A stretch of 64,000 nucleotides of DNA from Novosphingobium mangrovisedimenti (GCF_025153475.1 NZ_JANZXA010000002.1:372001-436000), one strand, 5' to 3'. Shown: positions 1 through 8,675, numbered from the stretch's first letter. Numbers and translations are program-made. Notes: a model not told the origin generated them from the letters alone.

Positions 1-2502
1 GAAGGTCTGTCCGCCCATCGGGGCCTTGAGCGTCATGTCCCAATCGCCGTCGATGCTGATGGCAGCGGGCGCCGCCGCCAGAGCGGACGTATCGGCAACA
101 GGCGCGGCTGTCGTTTCGACCGGAGCAGCCGGTGCCGGTTCGGCATGCGCCTGATGGCCCGAAACGTCGCGCTGCTCGATCACGTCGAGAATGCGCGCGG
201 GGGTGAGCGGCAGCGTTACTTCGCCCTTTTCGCCGCCCAGTTCGCCAAAGGGCGAAAGCGCATCGGCAATCGCGTTCACCAGCGTCGGCGGGCCGATGAT
301 CGCCCCGCCCTCGCCCACGCCGCGCATGCCACCAATGGTCTGCGACGGAGTGTTGGCGTGCAGGTATTCGAAATCCGGCACGTCGGAAATCGTCGGCATC
401 AGGTAGTCCTTGAACGTCGCTGCCAGCGGATTGCCGCGCGCGTCGTAAGGCATCTCTTCGAGCAGGACCTGTCCGATCGCCTGTGCCAGACCGCCCGCGA
501 TCTGACCCTCGACCACGCCGGGATTGATCACGGTGCCGCAGTCCTCGGCGCTGATCCAGCGCAGGATCTTCACGAAGCCGGTCTCGGCATCGACCTCGAC
601 CACGCAGCAATGCGCCGCGCTGGTCATGGTCATCGGCGGCGGCTGGTAGCGGAACTGGGCTTCGAGCCCGCTCGCCATTCCCTCGGGCAAGCGCGCCGGT
701 TCGCCATAGGCGATCTCGGCCAGTTCCTTCAGCGAGCGCGACATTTCGGGCGCGCCTTCGACATGGACCATGCCGTCCTCGATGGTGACGGCCTCCGTGC
801 TGGCGTTGGAGAGGTGCGCGGCGACCGCCTTGACCTTGTCCGCCAGCAGTTCGGTCGCCTTCCACGTCGCGCCGCCCGCGATCACGCCCTGACGGCTGCC
901 CGCAGCGCCGGGGCCGAAGGCGCCGATGGCACTGTCGCCCTCGAACACCGAAATGTCCTCGTAAGCGACGCCCAGCCGGTCGGCGATGACCTGCGCCATC
1001 GTCGTGGCCGTGCCGTGGCCCTGCGAATGGGTGGAGAGCATGGCGACGACCTTGCCGGTCGGCTCGATGCGCAAGTGCACCGTCTCGCCCGTCATTGGCT
1101 GCATCTGCCCGGCCGAACCGGTCGGCTCGATATAGGTGGCAATGCCCATACCGAGATAGCGGCCCTCCTTGCGGGCCTCCGCCTGCTCCTTGCGGAAGGC
1201 GGCGATGTCGACATTGGCGACCAGCTTTTCGAGGCACTCGCCCGGGGTGATGTCCGTCACCTCGATGCCCAGCGTCGAGGTGACGGGCTGATCGGGCAGG
1301 TAGATCAGGTTCTTGCGGCGCACTTCAACCGGGTCGAGGCCCATCTTGCGCGCGGCCTTGTCGAGCGTGGTTTCACGGATGAGCGATTCCATCGCCCAGG
1401 GCCCGCGATAGCCGCCCAGCCCCATGGTGTTGGTGAACCAGCCCCGCGTCACGAAGCCGTAGGCAGGCATCTTGTAGGCCGGCCACATGAACATGTGCAC
1501 GGCGATGTTGGAGTCTTCGCCCATGGGCCAGGCGCCGTTGTTGCAGGCATAGTCGGACCAGCCCGCCAGCAACTTGCCCTCATCGTCGAGCCCGAGCGTC
1601 AGGGTCACTTCCTGCTCGCGCGCATGGCTGGAGGCCGTGAGCGCCTCGTAGCGGTCCTCGATCCACTTGAGCGGACGGCCGAACAGGCGCGCGGCGACGA
1701 CCACCGCCACTTCCTCGCGCCAGGGAATGTTCTTGAGGCCGAAACCGCCACCCACGTCCTTGGCGATGACGCGGATCGATTCCTGCGGCATGCCCAGCGC
1801 GTGCGCCACATAGCGCGCGGCGAGGTGCGGGCTCTGGCAGCCCATCCACACCGTCATTTCCCCCGAACCCTCGGGCGAGGCGACGCAGGCTCGGCATTCC
1901 ATCGGCGACTGGGCAATACGCTGGTGGCGGATCGTGTGGGTGACCACATGCGGCGCCTTGTCGAGCAGCGGCTGGATGGCTTCTTCCAGCATGTCCGCAT
2001 CGCCCATTTCGGCAGCGATGTTGTCGTCCCTGTCCGGATGGACGAGCGCGCCAGTCTTCGCGTCGGCAATGGTGACGAGCGGGGTTTCCTCCTCGATCTC
2101 CAGCTCGACCAGCGCGGCAGCGTCTTCCGCCTGCGCGCGACTTTCGGCGATGACCATGCAGACCGGATCGCCGACGCAGGCCACACGCCCGTCCGCCAGC
2201 AGCGTCACCGGGCTCTCGATGGGCGTGAAAAAGAAGCTCAGCATCTGCACCGGGATCGCTGCGAGATCATCCTGCGTGTAGATCGCCTGCACGCCGGGCA
2301 TCTCGCGCGCGACGTCGAGATTGATCGACACGATCCGCCCACGCGCGACGGGGCTGCGGACATAGGCGATATGCATCATGCCCGGCAGCTGGATGTCGTC
2401 GGTGAACTGGCCGCGCCCGGTCAGCAGGCGGGCGTCTTCCTTGCGCGGAGTACGCTCGCCGACATAGCGGGTGGCGCCGACGCTGCTCGCGTGAAAGTTC
2501 AT
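1..2502 (-). CDS. Molybdopterin-binding subunit of a xanthine dehydrogenase/CoxL-type molybdenum hydroxylase (partial, 3' end off window)
   Basis: This is the large, catalytic subunit of a molybdenum hydroxylase, which would hydroxylate an unidentified substrate with water-derived oxygen. It reads from ATG at 2502 as MNFHASSVGATRYVGERT, and 834 codons lie in the window. The Mo-cofactor domains are recognisable: GGGFGLKN around residue 250, a GGYRGPWAME loop near residue 365, and a GVGEGG segment near residue 728 that carries the expected catalytic Glu. The loop is neither the AYXCSFR of form I CO dehydrogenase nor the AYRGAGR of form II, so CO oxidation is not supported. After the normal family end an Ala/Pro-rich linker (about residues 775-811) leads into an extra domain starting ISIDGDWDMTLKAPMGG, which is cut by the window edge. 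The start overlaps the 2Fe-2S gene stop by 4 bp (ATGA), so the subunits are translationally coupled. Confidence 0.9.
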   Translation of the reverse strand, partial: MNFHASSVGATRYVGERTPRKEDARLLTGRGQFTDDIQLPGMMHIAYVRSPVARGRIVSINLDVAREMPGVQAIYTQDDLAAIPVQMLSFFFTPIESPVTLLADGRVACVGDPVCMVIAESRAQAEDAAALVELEIEEETPLVTIADAKTGALVHPDRDDNIAAEMGDADMLEEAIQPLLDKAPHVVTHTIRHQRIAQSPMECRACVASPEGSGEMTVWMGCQSPHLAARYVAHALGMPQESIRVIAKDVGGGFGLKNIPWREEVAVVVAARLFGRPLKWIEDRYEALTASSHAREQEVTLTLGLDDEGKLLAGWSDYACNNGAWPMGEDSNIAVHMFMWPAYKMPAYGFVTRGWFTNTMGLGGYRGPWAMESLIRETTLDKAARKMGLDPVEVRRKNLIYLPDQPVTSTLGIEVTDITPGECLEKLVANVDIAAFRKEQAEARKEGRYLGMGIATYIEPTGSAGQMQPMTGETVHLRIEPTGKVVAMLSTHSQGHGTATTMAQVIADRLGVAYEDISVFEGDSAIGAFGPGAAGSRQGVIAGGATWKATELLADKVKAVAAHLSNASTEAVTIEDGMVHVEGAPEMSRSLKELAEIAYGEPARLPEGMASGLEAQFRYQPPPMTMTSAAHCCVVEVDAETGFVKILRWISAEDCGTVINPGVVEGQIAGGLAQAIGQVLLEEMPYDARGNPLAATFKDYLMPTISDVPDFEYLHANTPSQTIGGMRGVGEGGAIIGPPTLVNAIADALSPFGELGGEKGEVTLPLTPARILDVIEQRDVSGHQAHAEPAPAAPVETTAAPVADTSALAAAPAAISIDGDWDMTLKAPMGGQTF

Positions 2503-2972
2503 GCGTGCTCTCCTGCAAGCTGCCTTATCGCGCGGCGGATGCCCTGATAGCCGGTGCAGCGGCAGACATGGCCGGACATCGCCGCTTCCATATCGCTCGT
2601 CGTCGCGGCGGGATTGTCCTCCAGCACGGTGGCCAGCGTGATCGCCACGCCCGGCGTGCAGAACCCGCATTGCAGGCCGAAGTTGTCCTTCAGCGCCTGC
2701 TGCACGCGGTGTAGCGTGCCGTCGGGCGCGGCGAGGCCTTCGACAGTGGTGATCTCGCAGCCATCAGCCTGCACGGCCAGCATCAGGCACGAACGCATGG
2801 CCACGCCATCCACCCGCACCGTGCAGGCGCCGCAGACGCCGTGCTCGCAGGCAAGGTGCGTGCCGGTGTAGCCCAGCTCCTCGCGCAGGAATTCGCCCAG
2901 GCTGGTGCGCGCCTCGACCGCCGCGGTGTGGCGGTAACCATTGATGGTGAGATCGATCTTGTGCTCGCTCAT
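2499..2972 (-). CDS. 2Fe-2S subunit of molybdenum hydroxylase (CoxS-like)
   Basis: This small electron-transfer subunit of 157 residues carries two [2Fe-2S] clusters. The N-terminal plant-ferredoxin-type cluster uses Cys42, Cys47, Cys50 and Cys62 (CEHGVCGAC then C). The C-terminal helical cluster uses Cys102, Cys105, Cys137 and Cys139 (CGFC and CRC). Length and cysteine spacing are normal for the family. It passes electrons from the Mo subunit to the FAD subunit. The start was chosen at MSEHKIDL because its ATG overlaps the stop of the FAD gene as ATGA; the longer frame upstream is antisense-type sequence inside that gene. It sits in the middle of a four-gene operon in the order coxG-like, FAD, 2Fe-2S, Mo. 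Confidence 0.93.
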   Translation of the reverse strand: MSEHKIDLTINGYRHTAAVEARTSLGEFLREELGYTGTHLACEHGVCGACTVRVDGVAMRSCLMLAVQADGCEITTVEGLAAPDGTLHRVQQALKDNFGLQCGFCTPGVAITLATVLEDNPAATTSDMEAAMSGHVCRCTGYQGIRRAIRQLAGEHA

Positions 2973-3838
2973 GCGGCGCTCCTGATGTCGAGGGCCTCGC
3001 GCAGCGTGCGGGCGAAGATGCGCTTGCCGACAGTGCGGCGGTATTCGGCGCTGGCGTGGTGATCGTCGAACGGCGCGGTATCGGCCACCGCAAGCGCGGC
3101 AACGGCATCGGCGTCGATTGCGGTCAGCGCCTGACCGACCAGCGCGCTTTCGGCCTGCCGCGCACGGACCGGCGTCGGCCCCATGCCGAACCATGCGATC
3201 CCTGCTCGCGACACAGTGCCGCCTTCCAGCGCCAGAGCGCCGACCATGCCGACCAGTGCGAAGTCCCCGGGCCGCTGCGCCACCTCGCGGAACAGCACGA
3301 CATGCCCGTCCGGCCAGTCGGGATAGACGATGTCCGTCACCAGTTCGTCGGGCTCAAGCACAGTCATGTAGGGGCCGAGGTAGAATTCCTCCGCCTTGAC
3401 GCTGCGGCTGCCGCGCACCGAGGCAATCTCGATCGTCGCGCCGAGCGCCACGGCCGTTGCCGGCATTTCCGCCGCCGGCTCTCCCAGTGCGACCGAGCCA
3501 CCGACAGTGCCCCGATTGCGTGTCTGGTAATGGCCGACATGGGCCAGCGCACGCACCAGGGCCGGCAGATACTGCGCCAGCGTTTCGTCCTTCAGCGCAT
3601 CCGCCTGACGCGTTGCCGGGCCCACGCGCGTTGCGCCGTCTGCACGGCTAACGCCCTTGAGCTCGGCAATACCGTTGATGTCGACGAGGATGAAGGGCTG
3701 GCTCATTCGCAGGTTCAACAGCGGCATCAGCGTCTGCCCGCCCGCGATCACCGTCGCGCCGCCACCCGCTTCGTCGAGCACGCGGCAGGCTTCGGCCACG
3801 CTGGTCGGCCGGACGTAGTCGAAAGGCGCCGGCTTCAC
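2969..3838 (-). CDS. FAD-binding subunit of molybdenum hydroxylase (CoxM-like)
   Basis: This 289-residue FAD subunit belongs to the CO dehydrogenase/xanthine dehydrogenase family. It shows the FAD pyrophosphate motifs IAGGQTLMPLL (residues 31-41) and TVGGSVALGEP (111-121), which place it in the CoxM/CutM group. It takes electrons from the 2Fe-2S subunit and passes them to an unknown acceptor. The start is GTG at 3838, which forms a GTGA overlap with the stop of the upstream CoxG-like gene. The reading MKPAPFDYVRP then matches the usual family N-terminus. The stop overlaps the 2Fe-2S gene by 4 bp. Confidence 0.92.
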   Translation of the reverse strand: MKPAPFDYVRPTSVAEACRVLDEAGGGATVIAGGQTLMPLLNLRMSQPFILVDINGIAELKGVSRADGATRVGPATRQADALKDETLAQYLPALVRALAHVGHYQTRNRGTVGGSVALGEPAAEMPATAVALGATIEIASVRGSRSVKAEEFYLGPYMTVLEPDELVTDIVYPDWPDGHVVLFREVAQRPGDFALVGMVGALALEGGTVSRAGIAWFGMGPTPVRARQAESALVGQALTAIDADAVAALAVADTAPFDDHHASAEYRRTVGKRIFARTLREALDIRSAA

Positions 3839-4536
3839 GTGCGGCCTCCCCGGCGTCCCGCCTCGAAGGCGGCCGCTGCCGTGACCACCAGCAGCACCGC
3901 GACGAGGAGCAGCCCCCCGCCCCGCACATGCATCTGCCCCAGCGTAAAACCTGCGGTCAGTGCAAGGACCAGAGCCACGACCCAGCCCCACAGCGGAGCG
4001 GGTGCAGCCGCCGGCACCGCCGTGGGAACCGTCACCGTGACCGGGACCACCTCTGCCTCGGTCACGGGGGCAGCAGCAGCCGGAGCCGCTCCGCCGCCAC
4101 TCACCACTTCGCCGAATTTTGCGAAGAACTTTCCCGCAAGGTTCTTCGCCGTTGCATCGATGATCGGCCCGCCGAGCTGCGCCATGCGCCCGCCGACTTC
4201 CGCCTCGACGTCATAGGACACCAGCGTCCCGCCGCCCGGCGCTTCGGACAAGCGCACTTTCGCACCGCCCCTGGCCGAGCCGGCAATGCCGCCGTTGCCC
4301 GAACCGGTGATGGTGTAGCCATTGGGCGCGTCGATATCGGAAAGCTGCACATTACCTTTGAAGCGCGCGCCGATCGGCCCGATCTTCACTTCGGCCACGG
4401 CCACGAAGCGGTCCGCCCCATCGCGGTCAAGGCTCTGGCAGCCCGGGATGCACTGGGCGAGAACGGCCGGATCGTTCAGCGCCTCCCACACCTTCTGGCG
4501 CGGCGCGGCAATTCGCTGCTCGCCCGTCATCTGCAT
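3835..4536 (-). CDS. CoxG-like SRPBCC protein with C-terminal membrane anchor
   Basis: Residues 1-145 form an SRPBCC/Bet v1-like domain of the CO dehydrogenase subunit G family, from MQMTGEQRIAAPRQKVWEAL to the AKFGEVV segment. CoxG proteins are linked to membrane attachment or quinone delivery for molybdenum hydroxylases. Here an Ala/Pro/Val-rich linker (about 150-182) leads to two hydrophobic segments (about 183-200 and 207-223), with a basic tail GRRGGRT. The protein therefore probably tethers the enzyme to the inner membrane. It is the first gene of the operon, with 271 bp separating it from the divergent SDR gene, and it overlaps the FAD gene by 4 bp. Specific partner and substrate are unknown. 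Confidence 0.88.
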   Translation of the reverse strand: MQMTGEQRIAAPRQKVWEALNDPAVLAQCIPGCQSLDRDGADRFVAVAEVKIGPIGARFKGNVQLSDIDAPNGYTITGSGNGGIAGSARGGAKVRLSEAPGGGTLVSYDVEAEVGGRMAQLGGPIIDATAKNLAGKFFAKFGEVVSGGGAAPAAAAPVTEAEVVPVTVTVPTAVPAAAPAPLWGWVVALVLALTAGFTLGQMHVRGGGLLLVAVLLVVTAAAAFEAGRRGGRT

Positions 4537-4807
4537 TCGCGTCTCTCCCCAAGGTCATAACAGCATGCGTCGACCGTATTCCGGACGCGCATCGGTGCAC
4601 GGATAGAACGCCGAAACGCCCCGCGATGCAACCACTATGAGTGACAATAGATCATATTTCCCAGAATACCCAGTCATCGCCGCCGCGTTGATCCATGTCC
4701 CCGTCCGCTGCGCCGTGGCGATTTCCCCCTTGCCGCGCTGGCCGCGGCGTACCGTGGCAGCTAGACATCTCGTCAAACCGAACAACGGCCAAGGAATGGA
4801 AGAGGTC

Positions 4808-5623
4808 ATGAGCGCAGTTCCCGGAACAGTCGTCGTCACCGGTGCCGCAGGCGGCATGGGCAAGCCCGCAGCCATCCGCTTCGCCTCGCGCGGGCGCTCG
4901 CTGCTGCTGTGCGATCTCCATGCCGAGCCACTGGAAACGCTGGCCTCTGTGCTGCGCGGGACCGGGGTCAAGGTCGACGTGCTGGCCGGCGACATTGCCG
5001 CGCCAGACTTTGCCGAGCAGATCCTTGCAAAACTGGGTGATTCGCCGATCTCTGCACTGGTACACACCGCCGGCCTCTCGCCCACGATGGCGGACGGAGA
5101 GCGGATCTTCTCCGTCAACTACGATGCCACCGAAAGGCTTCTCGCCGGCCTGCTGCCGCGCTTCTCGCAAGGCGCCTGCGCGGTGCTGATCTCGTCGGTT
5201 TCCGCCTACATGCTCAACGATCCGGCCATGCTTGACGCAATCCGCAAGTTCGTCGCCACCGGCCACCGCGAGGAAATTGCGCAGTTCGTGACCGATCCGG
5301 GCATGAGCTATGCGATCTCAAAGAAAGCGGTGGTCCATCTCGTCGAGCGCGAAGCAGCGCCCTTCGGCGTGATGGGTGTGCGGATCGTCTCGGTGGCACC
5401 GGGCTTCATCGACACGCCGATGGGCAAGGCCGAAGCGGAATCGAACGCGCAGCTGCGCGCCATGATCGGCATCGTCCCGCAAGGCCGCATGGGCCACGGG
5501 GACGAGATCGCCTCGGTCGTCGAATTCCTGTGCTCGCCCGGCGCGTCCTATATCAGCGGGACCGACATCCGCGTGGACGGCGGCATCATCGGCCACCTGG
5601 GCATGATGCACGCGGGCCAGTAG
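4808..5623 (+). CDS. SDR-family oxidoreductase (3-alpha-hydroxysteroid dehydrogenase/carbonyl reductase type)
   Basis: This 271-residue short-chain dehydrogenase has a TGAAGGMG cofactor motif (residues 11-18), an active-site Ser130 in LISSVSAYM, and the YxxxK pair Tyr168/Lys172 in SYAISKK. The usual NNAG motif reads HTAG (86-89). Between Ser and Tyr there is an enlarged helical insert, as in 3-alpha-hydroxysteroid dehydrogenase/carbonyl reductase and coniferyl-alcohol dehydrogenase relatives. ATG 4808 was chosen because GGAAGAGG precedes it at a normal distance; ATG 4796 lies directly against its own purine run. It is divergent from the Mo hydroxylase operon and may act on the same substrate series, but that is inference from position only. 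Confidence 0.88.
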   Translation: MSAVPGTVVVTGAAGGMGKPAAIRFASRGRSLLLCDLHAEPLETLASVLRGTGVKVDVLAGDIAAPDFAEQILAKLGDSPISALVHTAGLSPTMADGERIFSVNYDATERLLAGLLPRFSQGACAVLISSVSAYMLNDPAMLDAIRKFVATGHREEIAQFVTDPGMSYAISKKAVVHLVEREAAPFGVMGVRIVSVAPGFIDTPMGKAEAESNAQLRAMIGIVPQGRMGHGDEIASVVEFLCSPGASYISGTDIRVDGGIIGHLGMMHAGQ

Positions 5624-5629
5624 CCGCGT

Positions 5630-6001
5630 TCAGGCCTTCGACAAGTCCCATTCGCATTCCACCACCGTGGCAATGCGGAAGGCCGTGCGGTCGAACAAGT
5701 TCTTCTCGTCCTCGATGATCTCGTCGGGCATCAGGCTGGTGGTGATGTAGGCCAGCGTGCCGCGATAAATCTTCTCGTCCTCGAACCACAGTTCGGTAAT
5801 GACGTCCGGCGCATCGGTGAATTCCCCGGTCTCGGGATGGCGCTGGCGATCGATGTAGCGGCGGATGTAGCGCGAAACGCCGCTTGAATACTTTTCCGCG
5901 AGCGGGGCATGCTTCGTTTCGTAGTAGTCGCGGAACTGTTCGACCGAAATGTCCGGCCGACGCTTCATGAACAGCAGGATCTTGTAGGTCTCGCCCGGCA
6001 T
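5630..6001 (-). CDS. EthD-domain small protein
   Basis: This 123-residue protein has the EthD fold pattern (dimeric alpha-beta barrel): an N-terminal YKILLFMKRRPDISVEQFRDYY strand-helix, then ETKHAPL, and later a long strand segment with ELWFED. Such proteins accompany degradation genes for terpenes, steroids, ethers and polyketide-like rings in sphingomonads, but few have defined activities. The start MPGETYK at 6001 was preferred because the frame upstream has no family similarity. Its stop lies 6 bp from the stop of the convergent SDR gene. Function beyond the domain call is unknown. Confidence 0.85.
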   Translation of the reverse strand: MPGETYKILLFMKRRPDISVEQFRDYYETKHAPLAEKYSSGVSRYIRRYIDRQRHPETGEFTDAPDVITELWFEDEKIYRGTLAYITTSLMPDEIIEDEKNLFDRTAFRIATVVECEWDLSKA

Positions 6002-6205
6002 TGTGTCTCTCGCTCTCCCGGCCCGTTGCGGCCTTTTCAGCGAGCCTACCACAGGTCCATCGCCTGCTTGCGCCGCCACGGCGATCAGAACGCGGCGATT
6101 TCGGATGTTCTTTAGCAGCCCCCGCCAAGCGGACGCTGGTAAAGTCGCGCACACGGCACAGCACATTTTCGCAGCAACCACGACTGCCTTGTCCGCGGAG
6201 GCCCC

Positions 6206-6325
6206 ATGATCAGTTCATCCTACCGCCCCTACAAGCCTTATCTCCCGCAGGGGGTCGGTGAAATCATGGACATGGAAGAGATTCTCCGGGCCAGCAACCG
6301 CCGCAAGCGTCGCTCCCAAGGGTAA
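6206..6325 (+). CDS. Possible 39-residue basic protein
   Basis: A short frame, ATG 6206 to TAA 6325, is preceded by GGAG at 6197-6200 with 5-nt spacing. It encodes an N-terminal aromatic/proline stretch (SSYRPYKPYLPQG), an acidic helix (EIMDMEEILRA) and a basic tail (NRRKRRSQG). It is followed 15 bp later by a strong hairpin. The composition is non-random and the ribosome site is good, but no family was recognised. It could be a real small protein or a chance frame in the 380-bp gap. Confidence 0.4.
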   Translation: MISSSYRPYKPYLPQGVGEIMDMEEILRASNRRKRRSQG

Positions 6326-6340
6326 GACGCGGGCATGGAA

Positions 6341-6370
6341 AAGCCCGGGAGAGCTTATTCTCCCGGGCTT
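6341..6370. terminator. Perfect 12-bp hairpin, terminator between convergent genes
   Basis: The arms AAGCCCGGGAGA and TCTCCCGGGCTT enclose a 6-nt loop. On the minus strand the stem is followed by TTTTCC, so it best serves as the rho-independent terminator of yqiK, which ends at 6381. It may also stop transcription from the left. Confidence 0.85.
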
Positions 6371-6380
6371 CCCTTGTGCC

Positions 6381-8108
6381 TCAGTTCACCGACTTGGGAC
6401 TGTAGACCTCGTCCTCCGACGCATCGTTGTCCGCCGCTTCGGGAGCCATCGGGACTTCCGGCTCCACAGCGCCCTTGACCATCGTGGCCAGCGAGGCGCC
6501 GTCGAGGCCGAGTTCCTTCATCAGCCCGTCGATCACCGGCGCCTGCGCGCGATAGGCGAGAGCGGCACTGACCGCATCGTTGGCCAGGTTGCCCGAGCCC
6601 CCGCCATACGAAGCACCGGGAGCCCCCGCGCCGGCCGAACCGCCACCCTTCTGGGTGAGGCCGTCGACCTGCACGATCTTGATCGAATCGATCGCTTCCA
6701 TCGGCCGCACGCTCTCGCGCACGACTTCGGGCAGGACCTTGAGCAGCGCCATCTTCATCTGCAGCGAGACCTGATCCGAAGACAGGATGTTCGCCGCCTC
6801 GTTGATGGCCCGCTGACCGGCAGCCTCGACCTCGAAGCGGACACGCGCGGCTTCCGCACGCAGCTTCTCGGCTTCGGCCTCGCCTTCCGCTTCGAGCCTT
6901 GCGGCTTCGGCGCGGTTGGACGCAGCTTCCTTTTCGGCCTCGGCTTCCACCTTGACCGAGATCGCCTGACGCTCGGCTTCCTTGGCCGCCTCGATCAGCT
7001 CGATCCTCTTGAGACGCTCGGCCACCTCGGTTTCGCGGCTGGTCGTGACCTGCTCCTCGGCGGCAACCGCCTTGGCGCGGGCTTCGTCAGCCTGCGATTT
7101 GGCCTGGCTTTCCTCGCGGCTCTTGTTCTGGATCGCGATCTGCTGTTCCTGACGGGCCAGTTCGACCGCCTGGGCCTGCGCAATGCGGGCTTCCTCGATC
7201 GTGCGATCCGCCTCGATCTGGCGGGAGTCCACCTGCTGCTTCGCCTCGATGCGGGCTTCATCGGCCTCGCGGCCGCGCGCGGCCTGTTCGCGAGCGACTT
7301 CCGCCGCCTGCTCGGCCCGGCGCATTTCGACTTCACGCTCCTGTTCGAGGCGCGCGAACTCGTTGTCGCGCTGGATCTGCAGCGACTGGCGATCGGCTTC
7401 GAGGTTCTTCGACTCCATCTGCACGCGCGTGTCCTGCTCGATGTCGTTGCGCGTCTTCTTGCGCAGCTCGATCTGCTCGGTCAGCTTGGTAAGGCCTTCG
7501 GCGTCGAACGCGTTGTTCGCGTTGAAGTGCTCGATCGAGGTCTGGTCGAGGCCGGTCAGCGAGACCGATTCCAGTTCCAGACCGTTCATCGCAAGGTCCG
7601 CTGCGGACACCTGTTGCACTTTCTGGACGAAATCCGCGCGCTGTTCGTGAAGCTGGTTCATCGACATGCCCGCCGCAACCGAACGCAGCGCGTCGACGAA
7701 CTTGCCCTCGACAAGGTCCTTGAGCGCCTCCGGGTGCATCGTGCGCGCACCCAGCGTCTGCGCGGCCATGGCAATGGCCCCAGCATCGGGACGGACGCGC
7801 ACGTAGAACTCCGCCTTCACGTCGATCCGCAAGCGGTCGAGCGTGATGAGCGCGTCTCCGTTCTTGCGCTCCACCGCAAGACGCACCGTGTTCATGTTGA
7901 CGGGCATCGTCTCGTGGAAGATCGGCAGCACCAGAGCGCCGCCGTTCATCACGACCTTTTCGCCGCCGATGCCCGTTCGCACGAACGCGATTTCCTTGCT
8001 GGCACGCCGATAAAGGCGCGCCAGCATCACGCCGAACACGATCAGCAGGACCACGATGCCACCGGCGATCACGCCGATGCCCAATAGGCCGTTGGAAAGC
8101 CCGTCCAT
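6381..8108 (-). CDS. yqiK: Flotillin-family membrane protein YqiK
   Basis: This 575-residue SPFH/flotillin protein has an N-terminal transmembrane segment (about 8-30), then LYRRASKEIAFVRTGIGG, which matches E. coli YqiK closely. An SPFH domain follows to about residue 190, then a long Glu/Ala/Arg-rich coiled coil (about 200-480). A C-terminal segment contains IKIVQVDGL and a Gly-rich stretch. Flotillins form large inner-membrane assemblies tied to membrane microdomains and fluidity. The partner gene yqiJ lies upstream on the same strand, but here 0.7 kb and a small repeat-protein gene intervene. ATG 8108 was chosen because AAGGAG lies 8 nt upstream; ATG 8114 is too close to it. A strong terminator follows the stop. 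Confidence 0.93.
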   Translation of the reverse strand: MDGLSNGLLGIGVIAGGIVVLLIVFGVMLARLYRRASKEIAFVRTGIGGEKVVMNGGALVLPIFHETMPVNMNTVRLAVERKNGDALITLDRLRIDVKAEFYVRVRPDAGAIAMAAQTLGARTMHPEALKDLVEGKFVDALRSVAAGMSMNQLHEQRADFVQKVQQVSAADLAMNGLELESVSLTGLDQTSIEHFNANNAFDAEGLTKLTEQIELRKKTRNDIEQDTRVQMESKNLEADRQSLQIQRDNEFARLEQEREVEMRRAEQAAEVAREQAARGREADEARIEAKQQVDSRQIEADRTIEEARIAQAQAVELARQEQQIAIQNKSREESQAKSQADEARAKAVAAEEQVTTSRETEVAERLKRIELIEAAKEAERQAISVKVEAEAEKEAASNRAEAARLEAEGEAEAEKLRAEAARVRFEVEAAGQRAINEAANILSSDQVSLQMKMALLKVLPEVVRESVRPMEAIDSIKIVQVDGLTQKGGGSAGAGAPGASYGGGSGNLANDAVSAALAYRAQAPVIDGLMKELGLDGASLATMVKGAVEPEVPMAPEAADNDASEDEVYSPKSVN

Positions 8109-8128
8109 TTTCATTTCTCCTTCAAGGG

Positions 8129-8168
8129 GATGCAGCGGACGGCACAATGCCCCGCGCTCGATTTCATC
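8129..8168. repeat. 40-bp direct repeat, copy 1 (yqiK leader)
   Basis: This shares 35 of 40 positions with 8416-8455, including the common blocks GCGGACGGCACA and CTCGATTTCA. It lies immediately upstream of the yqiK ribosome-binding site on the minus strand. The role is unknown; duplicated leader or operator sequence is one possibility. Confidence 0.7.
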
Positions 8169-8415
8169 CCAACTCAACTGCGCGCACGCAGTTAAGCTCG
8201 AATGACCTCGAATGGCCTTCCCCACGCCCAGAACAGGCGCACGGCGGCAGACAGGTTTCAGTCAAAACCCGGCATCGCCGACTTGAACACCCGGATCATG
8301 CTGGCAGTTTTTACGTCAGGCCCTGAATGGATCAGTCACCAACCCGTAAAACAGGATCGCAGCCTGCACGAACTGCGTTCGATACTGGCGCTCATCTTCC
8401 GCTTCTCCGAACCAA

Positions 8416-8455
8416 GATGCTGCGGACGGCACAGCGCCCCGCTCTCGATTTCACC
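8416..8455. repeat. 40-bp direct repeat, copy 2
   Basis: This is the partner of 8129-8168 in the same orientation, 287 bp away, with five mismatches. It may mark a second promoter or leader for yqiK. Confidence 0.7.
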
Positions 8456-8588
8456 TTGTCTTTGAGTGCTATAGCGGAAGGCGGATACGACTCATAGCGA
8501 AACCGGATTATTGCGAGTCGATTGCATTTAGGATTGCAGAAATTTAATCCGCGATTGCGAGGACTTGGCCCTCACATTTCCGCTACTT

Positions 8589-8675
8589 CGTCATTGCGAG
8601 CGACCGCAGGCCGCGCGGCAATCCAGAGTGGCGCGGCACCGCCTTGGATTGCTTTGCCTGCGGCTCGCAATGACG
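8589..8675. repeat. Interspersed palindromic repeat, family A
   Basis: An 87-bp imperfect palindrome bounded by CGTCATTGCGAG and CTCGCAATGACG, with inner blocks GCAATCCAGAG and TTGGATTGC. Four more copies occur in this window, at 10468, 16139, 41260 and 58505. Confidence 0.9.

Noticed and set aside
145..2547. Very long plus-strand open frame opposite the Mo subunit gene
   Set aside because: His/Arg/Asp-rich translation with no family motif; it mirrors the strongly supported minus-strand gene and reflects GC-rich codon bias.
1..4536. CO dehydrogenase (coxMSL) call
   Set aside because: The large-subunit loop GGYRGPW lacks both AYXCSFR and AYRGAGR signatures, so only a general Mo hydroxylase call is justified.
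6258..8087. Long plus-strand frame opposite yqiK
   Set aside because: Antisense shadow of the coiled-coil coding region; repetitive Leu/Arg/Asp content only.
8202..8465. 87-codon plus-strand frame in the yqiK upstream gap
   Set aside because: No ribosome site, no homology, and it overlaps the direct repeat, which fits regulatory rather than coding sequence.
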